From contig OZ020491.1 of NCBI GenBank assembly GCA_963971405.1, positions 15,618,855-15,682,854 on the forward strand: a DNA stretch of 64,000 bases, in the 5' to 3' direction. The notes under the pieces were generated by a model. That model saw only the letters and a program-made list of their open reading frames with translations, was not told where the DNA came from and did no database searches. Of the stretch, positions 23,141 through 33,339 are shown in pieces (the first letter of the stretch is position 1; every line of letters starts with the position of its first letter). The DNA comes from Psococerastis gibbosa. Its lineage: Eukaryota; Arthropoda; Insecta; Psocodea; Psocidae. The position numbers and the translations under genes were made by a program.

Positions 23141-23984
23141 AAGAACCGGTCCGAGTTTACTCGAACATGCTTTCCAATTTATCAAAATTGGTAGATAGAG
23201 AAAATGAGTAATTTCATGGTAAATAATTTTCCTATGGTTAAATTTCCCGATATCTCGTGGGGGGGGGGGGGGGTTGTCCACCTGACGTCACTGGAGGTGA
23301 GGTAAATTCTAGATAGGTCAGACCAACACAGTACCACACAGCAATACTGGCAGGGCACGCAATGCATTTGAGCGTGTATTTTCTATCATTTTTTCAAAAA
23401 AACATTTTTTTTTACAAAACCAAATACTTTTCTGGGGAAGCAACCTATCCGGTTTCGTTACTCAATTTAACACCTAAAACATGCCTGAAGGTAGAAATCA
23501 TCGATAAAAAGGTTTCACAGAAAAATTATTTTTTAGTCATTTTTCATTAAAATTTAGTTATTTTTATTTTTTACCCCCAGCAGCAACCTATCAAGGTGCA
23601 AGCGACCCCACGCATTTCGTTAATATTAATAACGACTACAATTATGTGAATTTAAAAGAAATCGTTGGAGCCGTTTTTGAGAAATAATTTTTTTAGACGT
23701 TTTTTTGGAGTTTTTGAGAATAAACCCCCCCCCCCCAAATTAGGTTAGCCCGAAATAAAAAAAAATTGTTCTGAGGTATGATTTTTGTGAACCTACATGC
23801 CAAATTTCACTCAAATCTACCGAGTAGTTTGCCCGGAAATCGACGAACAGACAGACAGACATTTCGTAAAAACCACTTTTTTGGGTTCCTGGGACCTCAA
23901 AACGTGGAAATCCGTTAAAATCTCCGAATCGAAAATTTCGACCGCCACAAAGCTTTCCTTATACTACGCATAAATTGGAAAGCA
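23141..23984 (-). mobile_element. ~845-bp TGCTTTCC repeat, copy B (844 bp)
   Basis: Complete copy from AAGAACCGGTCCGAGTTTAC to TACGCATAAATTGGAAAGCA. The near end holds the small hairpin CGAGTTTACTCG, and the far end a longer one (GCTTTCC...GGAAAGC). Tracts: 15 G at 23259-23273 and 12 C at 23725-23736. Confidence 0.9.
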
Positions 23985-24158
23985 ATAATGTCCAAAATCC
24001 ACTGGGGTGTTGGCTTATGGGCCCCTATAAGTAGACCTGGGTCCATAAAAAGCCCTTAAAAGTATATATGCAAATACTGTGTTCTACTATACTATACTAT
24101 ACTAAAAAATTCTAGCAAATATAACAATGAACAGAAATTAATATCTGTTGATAATGCA

Positions 24159-24665
24159 GGACGTGTAGTAGTGAAACGGACTCCTACTTTCACCCGAATG
24201 GTTCTTGGTTCGAGTCCCACACTTGTCACATTGTCTGGTCATACTTCGGAGGGCATGCCTTCTTCTTGAGTTGCAGTCTAAGGATTGGTTTGCAGTGAAT
24301 GTTGTATTTTTCTCCTCCACTCTTGTCTGTTTTGTGAGGTCCTTTTCAGTTCTTTGCAGGTGTCGCATCCTAGGTCCTTCATGACATTTTCTAGGTACTC
24401 CTTCCTCTGTCGTCCTCTTGAGTTGGTGCCTTCAACCATACCCTCAATTATGTTCTTGAGGAGCCCTTCGTGTCTCAGATCCATTTGCCTCTTCTTGTTG
24501 AAATGGTGGCCAGCTCTTTTTCCGTTTATTCTATGGATCACTTCTTCGTTGGTTATGTGGTCTCTCCATGTAATGCTTGTATTTCTAGTTGAATGTAATA
24601 GAGGGTTCTATAGTCCCAACTCCGCTAGGTTGGCTCAGTAATAGAACTAAAAGTCATTTATTGAT
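24159..24665 (+). mobile_element. tRNA-derived SINE split by a LINE
   Basis: The 5' half (24159-24258) has GTTCTTGGTTCGAGTCCCAC with a B box. The 3' half resumes at about 24590 (TCTAGTTGAATG, then CTAGGTTGGCTCAGTAATAG). The copies at 61351 and 35548-35361 are uninterrupted and show that about 20 bases are missing at the junction besides the insertion. Confidence 0.75.
24259..24589 (-). mobile_element. LINE C-terminal fragment inserted in a SINE
   Basis: The minus strand encodes SITWRDHITNEEVIHRINGK, HEGLLKNIIEGMVEG and RQRKEYLENVMKDLGCDTCK, then NRQEWRRK. This matches the end of RTE-like LINE reverse transcriptases ('TN..V..RI', 'I.eGkveG', 'GR.R..yl'). A CAAGAAGAAGG tail abuts the SINE. It is 5'-truncated, with the open frame intact to its stop. 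Confidence 0.75.
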
Positions 24666-24669
24666 TTAA

Positions 24670-26535
24670 ATAATTTTTAATTTTAATTTGTAAATGTACG
24701 CTTTCTTTAATGTCAATTTACATTATTTTGTGTTCTTGCTTCGCCTGCTGTACTGTGCTCGAATTACGTGAAGATAGTAGTAGTACATTTAATGTTAGAA
24801 AATTTTCCTTAAGAGTGTTGAGTATCAGGCGAAACTGTTGCTGAGAGGCGACAGCGTCAAATGAGATTCCCATTAAAAGTTACAAATTAGTTGGATTTTT
24901 TTTTTTAAAGTGATGCGCACAAGCGTGTTATATAACTGGAAGGGGAGCGAATTTTTAATATCCCGCTTTTTCCAATATCGGCATGGTTTTAAATTGCGTA
25001 AAGAGCAATATTACCAGCCCCGCTTACTCTCGTATAACCTTTTGATGCTGGCTTGAATTTCAGAATTGGCGTTATTCTGCAATACAATACTTTGTTGTGC
25101 GGGTATCTAGGCGGTAGCCTATTTCAGTACGGTGCGGCGTGGACATCTCAAAATCAGAGTGTAGAAAGACATTTTGGTTAGGTACTGGTACACCTAACAT
25201 AAGGAGCTTTATTAACGGCTCTAATGGAAGAGGTAAATATAAGATAAGATATTAGTGTTTATATTTAATTAAGTTTTAAATTTATTAAATGCACTTTTTG
25301 CATTAATAAAAAATTTAATGTATACCTCAAAGTGTTAAGAGAAATCTGGTCGTTGACATAGGCCACCCTTGGATCAACCCAAAATAAGTGTATATTATTA
25401 TTGATTTTATTTAATATTTAATTTGGTCTGTTCAATCAGTAGAGGACTATTTGTGTTTCATATACTACGAGAAATATCCTAGCTTGAATGCAACTGATAG
25501 GTGACGGAAATTGATTAAATTTTCAAATTTATGAAAAACTAAAACAACAAAAATGAAAACAGCTTTATAATATGGTGTATGAAATAGTCCTCTACCAATT
25601 AAATGAACCAAATGTTTATTACTTAATTAAAAAATATAAATCAAATCTATTTTGGTGTTATCCTGGTGTGGCCAATGTAACCGGCAAAATTTGAAGAAAA
25701 AACAAGCAAAATCCTATCTAGGTTGCATGTTGAAGCCGTGTCTCATCCGCGATATCTCTACCTATTGTTGTCACTTTTATTATTGTTTTTTAGTTTGAAT
25801 TTAAACACATTTCATTGCTAGGAGATTGCGAGCTCTCAAAGAGCGAGCTAAATATATGAAACCCGAGCAGGCTGGTGCGAGGCCCCTGAGAGTACTTGGT
25901 CGAATTAGTGACTGAATTCTTTTCTACTTTATAAATTTGTCAAAAATAGCGCATTCTGTTCGCTCTCTCAGCAACGTCAAGTAATCCGAGAGGCAAAGCT
26001 GCCGGATTAGGTTGGCAGGAACACGGGACTTAAAAACCCCTCCATACCTCAGTCCTCACGCAATAGTATTAAGAAAGCTCTCCCTGCACATTTTATGACT
26101 CAAATTTGCATTTTATGAGCTTTAAAAATTTTCCTAACTAATTTACTCAAGATTTTGGGGCAACTTTCTCTTGCGTTTTGATTATTTTCCGCTTCTTATG
26201 CCTTGATTGCGTCTTGGGAGCCAATTTAGTTCATAATTTATTCGAAGAACTCAAGATGTCAGTATGTTAGTTTCAAGTTTGTTTTCTAAGTAGACCATTG
26301 TTAAAAGCTTCCAAACTAGGCAGGGATTATTATTTCAAAAAGTAAAATAGCACAATCTGCTTCTGCTGACACTTACTGATAAAGGGTCACGTTCACGAAA
26401 TCTGAAATCTTTGGCATGGAAATTTTGCCTTTGTAAATTTGTCATTTTCTGTTGTTTTTTTTTAACGTAGGACTCCTGTTAATTCGTCAATAAGACTATC
26501 TTCAAAAACTACTAGCCAATATTAGGTATCTACCT
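24670..26535. other. No recognised gene in 1.9 kb
   Basis: AT-rich. Frames are under 60 codons. No repeat of the window's families was recognised. Confidence 0.35.
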
Positions 26536-26540
26536 ACGGC

Positions 26541-26702
26541 CCGATCATGGCGATTATAATACCGGGGTTAATATAATACCGGGGTTAATATAATACCCTG
26601 GTATTAAAAATGTAAACAAGATAATTTTAGAATGGAAAGTGCTATTCAAAATTTGTTACAGTTTCAACCCCAGGCGTAAGTTAATACCAATCGCCATAAT
26701 CG
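26541..26702. mobile_element. Possible small TIR element with ATACCGGGGTTAATATA repeats
   Basis: The ends CGATCATGGCGATTATAATA and ...AATACCAATCGCCATAATCG are inverted. The unit AATACCGGGGTTAATAT is repeated in tandem two to three times inside. A related end, CCCGGTATTATAATAATCCC then AAATCGCCATGATCG, occurs at 44264-44299. Confidence 0.5.
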
Positions 26703-26872
26703 GTATCGCTGATCTTTTGGCGTACTGACGTAGATTAATAGAAGGCTTGACGAGTCAGTATTGATTGATTATAGCGTAAAGTTAGGGGGGGGGGCACGGT
26801 CCATCAGCTTCGAACATTGTTCATGGAGACCCCCTGGCCCTTTTGCAGCAATATGAATATAAGCATTCCTTT

Positions 26873-27066
26873 CAGGCCCGTACCCAGGATTTAATTTGGG
26901 GGGGGGGGGCAAGAACCAAATTTTTTAATTTTTTATAAATGTTAGGTTGATAGTTACATCCGTAGTGATTTTAGTAGTTTTAGCTAAAACTGTTACATTA
27001 TTTATTATTTTTTATCAAATTTAGGGGGTGCCCCCTTGCCCCCCCCCCCCCTTGGGTACGGGCCTG
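26873..27066. mobile_element. hAT-like MITE, 194 bp, perfect 8-bp duplication
   Basis: The ends CAGGCCCGTACCCAGG and CCTTGGGTACGGGCCTG are inverted. The flanks ATTCCTTT at 26865-26872 and 27067-27074 are identical. It has 12 G at 26898-26909 and 13 C at 27039-27051, i.e. a G tract facing a C tract. The single terminus ACCCGTACCCAAGGGG at 30638 is from the same family. Confidence 0.85.
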
Positions 27067-27074
27067 ATTCCTTT

Positions 27075-28075
27075 ATTAGCTTTGTAAAATCTACAGCTAT
27101 ACTTTACTGCTATTAAAATGCGTAAAACCCTACTATTATGCTCTTTTATTTTCAATTTTTCCTTATCCTGCCTGATGACGTCATAAGGTCTACTTAGTTT
27201 GGCCCCCGCCATCATTATAAAACTTTACGCCTCTGGATGATAGTATTTGTAGTAATGTGATGTTATGCAAACAGTTGATCCCAGTAGAAGAGTTGACAGC
27301 AGTGAAAAACAATTTAAGTGCTAAATTTTAAATAAATCCAACTTTTTTAGCAAATTCAGCAGTTTGAAACATGAAAAAACAAGGGGGAGACAAATAATGA
27401 GAAACAAAAGACATATTTTTCCAAGGAGCCTTCCCCCCACTTGTCGAAACTTTATAAATAAACGCTCGGCATTTGTGTTAAAAAAAACAACTGTTCGCCT
27501 TTTATTCAGTTGAAAGTTCAAATTAATATGATTCGACAACTGACGGCTAACAATGCTGCCATCAGGTGAAGGGAGAAACTTCCAGTGAGACGGAACCATT
27601 ATTTAGAGCAAGAGAGAGATTGCAAGCATGAGAGAGAAAAAGAGAGAGAGAGCAAAAAGGAAGGGAAGGGCTCAATAATTCCTTTTCATCTTTCTCTCTA
27701 TTTAGTTTTTTTATGAAAAGAACGATCAAATTTCATTCTAGGCCTCATCTTTACACGTTTTGTATTTCTTTTTCCAATTTGTGTTTTGTTGCGGAACACC
27801 TTTTGAGGGGGTTGTGATTTCCATCCACTTTACAGGAACAAGGGAGACTGTTGTTACTGCAAACTTCTGTGGCTGTAGCACTAACACAAAAGAATAACTT
27901 ATCTGAGAATAAGTGTGAATTATACTGAATAAATCCCAATGTATGTAAATTGACTTACGGTGGCTAACATTACAATTGCCATCCTGTCGTGTTCGCCGGT
28001 CGGGACGTCGGGTGGTACTGACGCCGGACGCTTTATTCTTTGTTTATGATTGATCATAGCGCATCAGATTGGCCT
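27075..28075. other. No recognised gene; purine-rich (GA)n at 27605-27672
   Basis: AGAGAGAG and AGAGAGAGAGAG runs are the only notable feature. A 92-codon minus-strand frame at 27599-27321 shows no family signal. Confidence 0.35.
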
Positions 28076-28079
28076 CAAA

Positions 28080-28297
28080 GGCGGCTATTCCACCGACCTC
28101 GTTTTTCATAATGCAAGTGCATGACGTGGTAGCAGACATCATTAATAAGTCTCTACCATATTATAACTTAATTTATAATAGATAAGTTAAGTATCTACAT
28201 TATAGTCTCCTTAAAATAAGGCAGAGACTTATTAATGATGTCTGCTACCACGTCATGCACTTGCATTATGAAAAACGAGGTCGGTGGAATAGCCGCC
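28080..28297. mobile_element. Palindromic MITE, 218 bp
   Basis: The arms are about 80 bp, starting GGCGGCTATTCCACCGACCT and containing ATGACGTGGTAGCAGACAT. The flanks are AAA on the left and TTA on the right, so the 3-bp duplication is imperfect. The loop text ATTATAACTTAAT and AGATAAGTTAAGTATCTAC recurs at 29877-29935. Confidence 0.75.
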
Positions 28298-28399
28298 TTA
28301 GCATATTTCAAAAGTTCCAACAAAAAACAGTTTTTCCCCCCGCTTGCTAATGATCAAATGGCAGGGAAATGATTTTTATACTCGGGGGAAAATAATTTC

Positions 28400-28765
28400 T
28401 TTTCCACAGACAAGCTTTCCTCTAAAGAGTGAAGTGTGAGTAATTTGAAGTGCTGTAGGAGGGGGGAATCAAATCCGCATGAAAAGGAGAATGGGATAAT
28501 TTTCAATAGTAATAATTCGCACAAAATAATGATATGGGAGAAAGTGAAAAGCTACGTAATTTTCCGGTGAAGTGATTCTAGTGAAATTTTCCTTGTGCTT
28601 TTCGAATATTTCTCCTTTATGCTGTATGGTACATAATGAGGAAATACAGTTCTGCTTTTATTTCTGCTTTAACTGTGTTTCTACATGTGTCACGTTAATT
28701 ATATCTTTTGAGTTTTTTATGGGTTGTATTCGCGCCAAAAGGTCACGTCTATATTTGATGTACAT
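28400..28765. other. No recognised gene
   Basis: A 90-codon plus-strand frame from 28572 ends inside a MITE and is hydrophobic without family match. Confidence 0.3.
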
Positions 28766-28771
28766 CTGTAA

Positions 28772-29347
28772 GCCGGCTAAGATGCCCATTTCACATACGT
28801 ACAACGTCAACGAAAAATTGAAAAATGACGTCAAAATGACGTAAATTGACGTGGTAGCAGAATTTTTAGTATGTCTTTAATGTCTGCTAAAACGTCATTT
28901 TTCAATTTTTCGTTGACGTTGTACGTATATGGAATACCCCCCTAATCCACTTGTCAATTTTTCTTCAATAATTGATGAGTTTTTTTCTTTACTCTATGTC
29001 ATTGTCCATTTTAACTTTCGCATGCTAAAATTGATCAATAATCATAGAGTAAACAATAACAAACTAAAATTAAACAATGGCGTCGTCTGGATATGATAAA
29101 TAATTGTAAATAATTTCTTGAGAACAAACGAATTATTTCATACTTTAAATAATAAATTTAATGTAGATTAAAACATTAAAAGAAAGACGGCGGGCAAACA
29201 TACAAAATTGGAAAAAATTTAAAACAAGAATGGTCAATTATTGAAGACAAAAGGTGGTGTAAAAATATACAATAAATGCAAGATTGATGATTTTCCGCCA
29301 ATGACATTATCAAAATTGAAGAAAAATTGACAAGTGGAATAGCCGCC
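28772..29347. mobile_element. PIF/Harbinger-like MITE (outer) interrupted in its own left end
   Basis: The left end GCCGGC (28772) is separated from TCCACTTGTCAATTTTTCTT (28946) by the 162-bp MITE at 28781. The right end AGAAAAATTGACAAGTGGAA then TAGCCGCC is intact. TAA flanks both ends (28769-28771, 29348-29350). Inside, ATTGATCAATAATCATAGAG and AAAATTAAACAATGGCGTCG match the ORF-start block at 10021-10075. A relative is at 34797. Confidence 0.75.
28781..28942. mobile_element. Palindromic MITE, 162 bp, TAA duplication
   Basis: It starts GATGCCCATTTCACATACGT and ends ATATGGAATACCCCCC, with TAA at 28778-28780 and 28943-28945. It is nearly identical to the 162-bp copy at 42991-43152. The core GACGTGGTAGCAGA is present. 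Confidence 0.85.
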
Positions 29348-29387
29348 TAATAAGACTTACACTTCCGGGATTTTCTCAAATTGCTAC

Positions 29388-29668
29388 GGCGGGGTTTCCG
29401 CATACGTCAATGGTCAATGGTAAATATGGTTTTGACGTGGTAACAGACATTTTTAGTATGTCTTTAAGGCGCTTATTCCACGAACGTCAATAGTGATAGT
29501 AAATGTAGTATTGACGTAGTTGCAGACATTTTTAGACTGTCTTTGATGTCTGCTACCACGTCAATACTATATTTACTATCGCTATTGACGTTGGTGGAAT
29601 AAGTGCCTAATGTCTGCTAAAACGTCAATACCACATTTACCATTGACCATTGACATATGTGGAAACTT
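29388..29668. mobile_element. Palindromic MITE (outer) holding another MITE
   Basis: Left arm: TTTCCGCATACGTCAATGG, GTCAATGGTAAATATGG, GACGTGGTAACAGACAT. Right arm: ACCATTTACC-type inverted sequence ending ACATATGTGGAAAC. The ends are approximate. It is split at TTTAA by the element at 29468. Confidence 0.65.
29468..29607. mobile_element. Palindromic MITE, 140 bp, TAA duplication, empty site known
   Basis: It runs from GGCGCTTATTCCACGAACGT to ACGTTGGTGGAATAAGTGCC, flanked by TAA at 29465-29467 and 29608-29610. The relative at 28781 reads GTATGTCTTTAATGTCTGCT at the same position with no insertion, showing the pre-insertion site. Confidence 0.85.
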
Positions 29669-29720
29669 CATTTACTTTTACGTTTACATTTACTTCATTT
29701 GTAATTGACTTTTGTTTTAA

Positions 29721-29983
29721 GGCGCTGATTCCACCAACGTCAATAGTGATGTTAAAGGTTTTTTGACGTGGTAGCAGACATTTTTAGACAGTCGAAAAAT
29801 GTCTGCTACTCTATTATAAATTTCTCTGTCTCTATTATAAATTTAGTTATAATATGGTAGCAGACAGGCTCTACAATATTATAACTTAATTGATAATAGA
29901 TAAGTTAAGTATCTACGTAATAGTCTCCTTAAAACAAAGCAAACGCCAATGACAAAGTCAATTTTTCAAGTAAATTCGCCACC
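29721..29983. mobile_element. Compound MITE remnant
   Basis: The left end is GGCGCTGATTCCACCAACGT after TAA, with core GACGTGGTAGCAGACAT. The second half carries ATTATAACTTAATTGATAAT and AGATAAGTTAAGTATCTACG as in the loop of 28080-28297, ending TTCGCCACC before TTA. It looks like two family members joined. Confidence 0.5.
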
Positions 29984-30142
29984 TTAATGAAATGCACCTT
30001 ACCTCATGGTAAAAATGGTAAATATCAGAAGTAGAAACATTAGAAGTTAGGTTTTGCATAGAGTTTACGTCATACGAGTTGTGTTTTCACTTTTGGTCTC
30101 CAAGCATTATAAAATTGTATACTAAAGCCTATTGGTGAGTTT

Positions 30143-30220
30143 TACATTACATTACATTTTTTACATTGCAATACGCATGTGGCCCTGAAGGGAGAATGGG
30201 GTTGTGATACATGTGTGAAC
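30143..30220 (-). mobile_element. LINE 3' tail
   Basis: On the minus strand it reads CTCCCTTCAGGGCCACATGC then TTGCAATGTAAAAAATGTAATGTAATGT-type tail, similar in layout to the LINE 3' end at 59015-59070 (GGCCCTTTGGGTTGCAC and TGTAAATGTAAAATGTAAAT). Confidence 0.4.
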
Positions 30221-30229
30221 ATACATTAA

Positions 30230-31570
30230 TTCAAAACATGATACTAACAAATGTAATTCGATGAATTCAATAATAATAAAGCGTGATTGTGTGAATAAAA
30301 GACAACTTTTCAACTACGTAAAGTCTGGGAATGAAACGTTGACAATATTCTTAATGATGGACTTGTTTCGCATTGGAAACCGTTATTAACCGAAAGGCAA
30401 AAAGGCTTGTCTATTGTTAAGGAACTTTTGCCTGTGACTTGGGACAATAAGCTAAGTCCATTGACAAAAACGATGACTCGGTTCTCTAAACTTTAAAGCC
30501 GCTGCGTCGTTATGTACGATCGAGATGTACAATGCAGTATGCAATGATGATGTGTTCTGCACTTTTTATTGAAGCAGTCTGTGTGTCCCAATGATTGTAC
30601 AACGCTTTCTAACATAGTGTATGCCCTGTGTGTAGACCCGTACCCAAGGGGTGGGGGGGGGGGGGGTCATTGGGTCATGCTCCCTCTAAAAATTTATGAT
30701 AAGATAAGATACTGTGTCAAAGGTATCCGAAGAATACATAGAAATCGTTGCGTACAATATAAATAATAGAAAATAATCACTATAAAAAATAATAAGGTAC
30801 CTTCATTTTAAATTTACTATAAGAGTCATAGCCAACGTTAAAATGTATAGAACTATCTACTGTAGCCTAACCGAAAGTATTATATCCCATATAATGTAGT
30901 ATAATGTGCTGTGGCCTACGCTATTTTAAGTCATGGATAAGAAATAGGTTAATAAAGTTTACAACTCCTAATTACCAAAAAGTTTGGTTTTAACAACATG
31001 AGAAACGCGAATGTTATTAGTGAAAAGCTTAAATTAATAATTTTCCTTAGCTATTAACTAAGTTAATTATAACAGCTGTGCGTAACGAAGTAAATTCCAA
31101 ACTAATTTGATTTTCCCTTTCCCTCCCATTGCGTTTAAACCGACAAAAGCGTCGATTACAATGCAAATTTCCACATTTACAAGAGATGGGGAAGTCAACA
31201 TGGACTGGAAAATCAATAAGAGACAACCTGAATCCAACGTCTCCTTAAGAATTGGACCTCATTTCTTTGATGAAGAATGACTTGATGGGGGAAGTTTAGG
31301 GGAAGGGAAGCGTGGAAATTGGAGATATAGTGGAAAGGTCTGTTTACACGTATTAAAAGTCAACTGGGAGAAACATTATGGGTGGAAAAAATTTCAAATT
31401 ACAGAGGAAAAATCGCAGAGCTGTAAAAAGTTTTATTAATCGGAAGAAATGTTCCTGTGCTTTATGTGGCCGTCAGTAAAACCAATTGGTCATAGTTTTA
31501 ATTTGTATAAAATAACATGACGCGGACAGTTAGGATGTCAGGTCGAAGGAATTTCAAACTGTAGCTAACG
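30230..31570. other. No recognised gene; hAT-like terminus and 14-G tract at 30637-30666
   Basis: ACCCGTACCCAAGGGG followed by 14 G (30653-30666) matches the terminus of the element at 26873, but no partner end was found. The rest is AT-rich without coding signal. Confidence 0.35.
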
Positions 31571-31574
31571 CAGG

Positions 31575-31920
31575 CTCGACAGATTTTGAAAACCGATTTT
31601 AATTCATTAATAGATTTATTATAACTCTTTAAAAAAATTATATAAAACGTTATTTAGTATGGGAATTTTTTCTCATCAATTTAAGTTTGTAGGTTAAAAT
31701 AGGGTAACGTGGAATTGGAATGTGATGTCACTTTTTGATTCCGCGGGGGCGTTCCCCCACCTCATGATGACGATTAGACGATGACGTAATTTTCATGTTA
31801 TCCAAGTCTGTTGGCGTTTGGCTGTTTTAGTCCACAGCTAAAAACCCTCACATTTATTTTTTATTTATTTTTAATATTAACAAATTTTTTCTTGTAAAAA
31901 ACATACTGAAGCAATGAAAA
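31575..31920 (+). repeat. Dispersed repeat, copy of 7420-7830
   Basis: It aligns with 7420-7830 through GAAAACCGATTTTAATTCAT, TGGAATGTGATGTCAC and TTTTCATGTTATCCAAGTCT. Divergence suggests age. Confidence 0.6.
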
Positions 31921-32309
31921 CATTTCTATGACCAAACAATAGACATTTTCCGTGGAATTGGATTTAATTTTGTTTTTAATGGACTGTGGGCACATTGATG
32001 AGCAAAATTGTTTGAAAAAAAAAATCGATTTCCGGTTAATGGTGTTCTACTCAAAATAAAAGAAGGACAGTGTGAACGCGGTCGAAGGAGGGGGTAGGGG
32101 GTTAATCTATCGCCATGGCAACACCGGTGACAACTAAGCCTCTGCTGTTTCATGACTTGTAAACAAACTTGAGAAGCAATTTATTTTTTAGACATACTGT
32201 AATTCAATTAAGTTTTATTTTCAAGTAAGGTGTTTTTCTCAATTAGTTTTTTTTCGGTTCTCTTCCTGATTCTGATGTGCTATTGTATAATTATGGGCGT
32301 TCGTCAGGA

Positions 32310-32478
32310 TATGCAGAGAATCGGCACAGAGTTTGACTGGTTGGAGTCCCACACTTGCTATGTACATTTCCTGGTCATACATCATGGGCATGTAAAGCTG
32401 GTGGACGCGGTCTTTCCTAGTTGAGTGTACTTTACAGCCCTAACTCCACTAGGTTGGCTTAGTAATAAAACAAAAATT
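32310..32478 (+). mobile_element. SINE, diverged copy
   Basis: The tRNA-like head is degraded (TTGGAGTCCCACACTTGC remains of the B box region). The body CTAGTTGAGTGTACTTTACA and CACTAGGTTGGCTTAGTAAT matches the SINE at 61351. Confidence 0.7.
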
Positions 32479-32490
32479 CAATATTAATAT

Positions 32491-33337
32491 TGCTTTCCAA
32501 TTTATACGTAGTATAAGGAAAGCTTTGTGATGGTCGAAATTTTCGATTCCGAGATTTCAACGGATTTACACGTTTTTTGGTCCCAGGAACCCCAAAAAGT
32601 GGTTTTTACAAAATGTCTGTCTGTCTCTCTGACTGTTCATCGATTTCCAGGCAAACTACTCAGTCGATTTTAATTAAATTTGGCATGTAGGTTCACGAAA
32701 ATCATACCTCGAGACCATTTTCTTTATTTTGGGCTAAATTAATTTGGGGGGGGGGGGTTTATTCTAAAAAAAAACTCCAAAAAACGTCTAAAAACATTAT
32801 TTCTCAAAAACGGCTCCAACTATTTTTTTTTGAATTCACACAATATATTATATTGTAGTCGTTATTAATATTGACAAACTCCATGGAGTTGCTGGCCCCT
32901 TGATAGTTTGCTTCTGGGGGTAGAAAAATAAAAATTACAAAATTTTAATGAAAAATGACTAAAAAATAATTTTTCTGCGAAACCTTTCTATCGATGATTT
33001 CTACCTTCAGGCAAGTTTTAGGTGTTCAATTGATATCGAAACCGGACAGGTTTCTTTCCCAAAAAACGATTTGGTTTTGTGCAAAAAATTATTTTTTGAA
33101 AAAATGATTGAAAATTCAGGCTCAAATGCACTGCGTGCCCTTCCACTATTGCTGTATGGTAATGTGTTGGTCTGACCTATCTAGAATTTACCTCACCTCC
33201 AGTGTCGTCAGGTGGACACCCCCTGAGATATCCGAAAGTTAACACTAGCAAAATTATTTGCCATGAAATTACTCTTTGTCTTTATCTACTAATTGATAAA
33301 TTGGAAAGCATGTTCGAGTAAACTCGGACCGGTTCTT
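32491..33337 (+). mobile_element. ~845-bp TGCTTTCC repeat, copy C (847 bp)
   Basis: Complete copy from TGCTTTCCAATTTATACGTA to ACTCGGACCGGTTCTT, flanked by T on each side. It has 12 G at 32746-32757. At the second tract site it keeps only CCCCC (33226-33230), the shortest allele in the window. Confidence 0.9.
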
Positions 33338-33339
33338 TA

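Noticed and set aside
28080-29990. CRISPR-like array of repeated GACGTGGTAGCAGACAT
   Set aside because: Repeats are inverted, unevenly spaced and bounded by MITE ends in a eukaryotic context.
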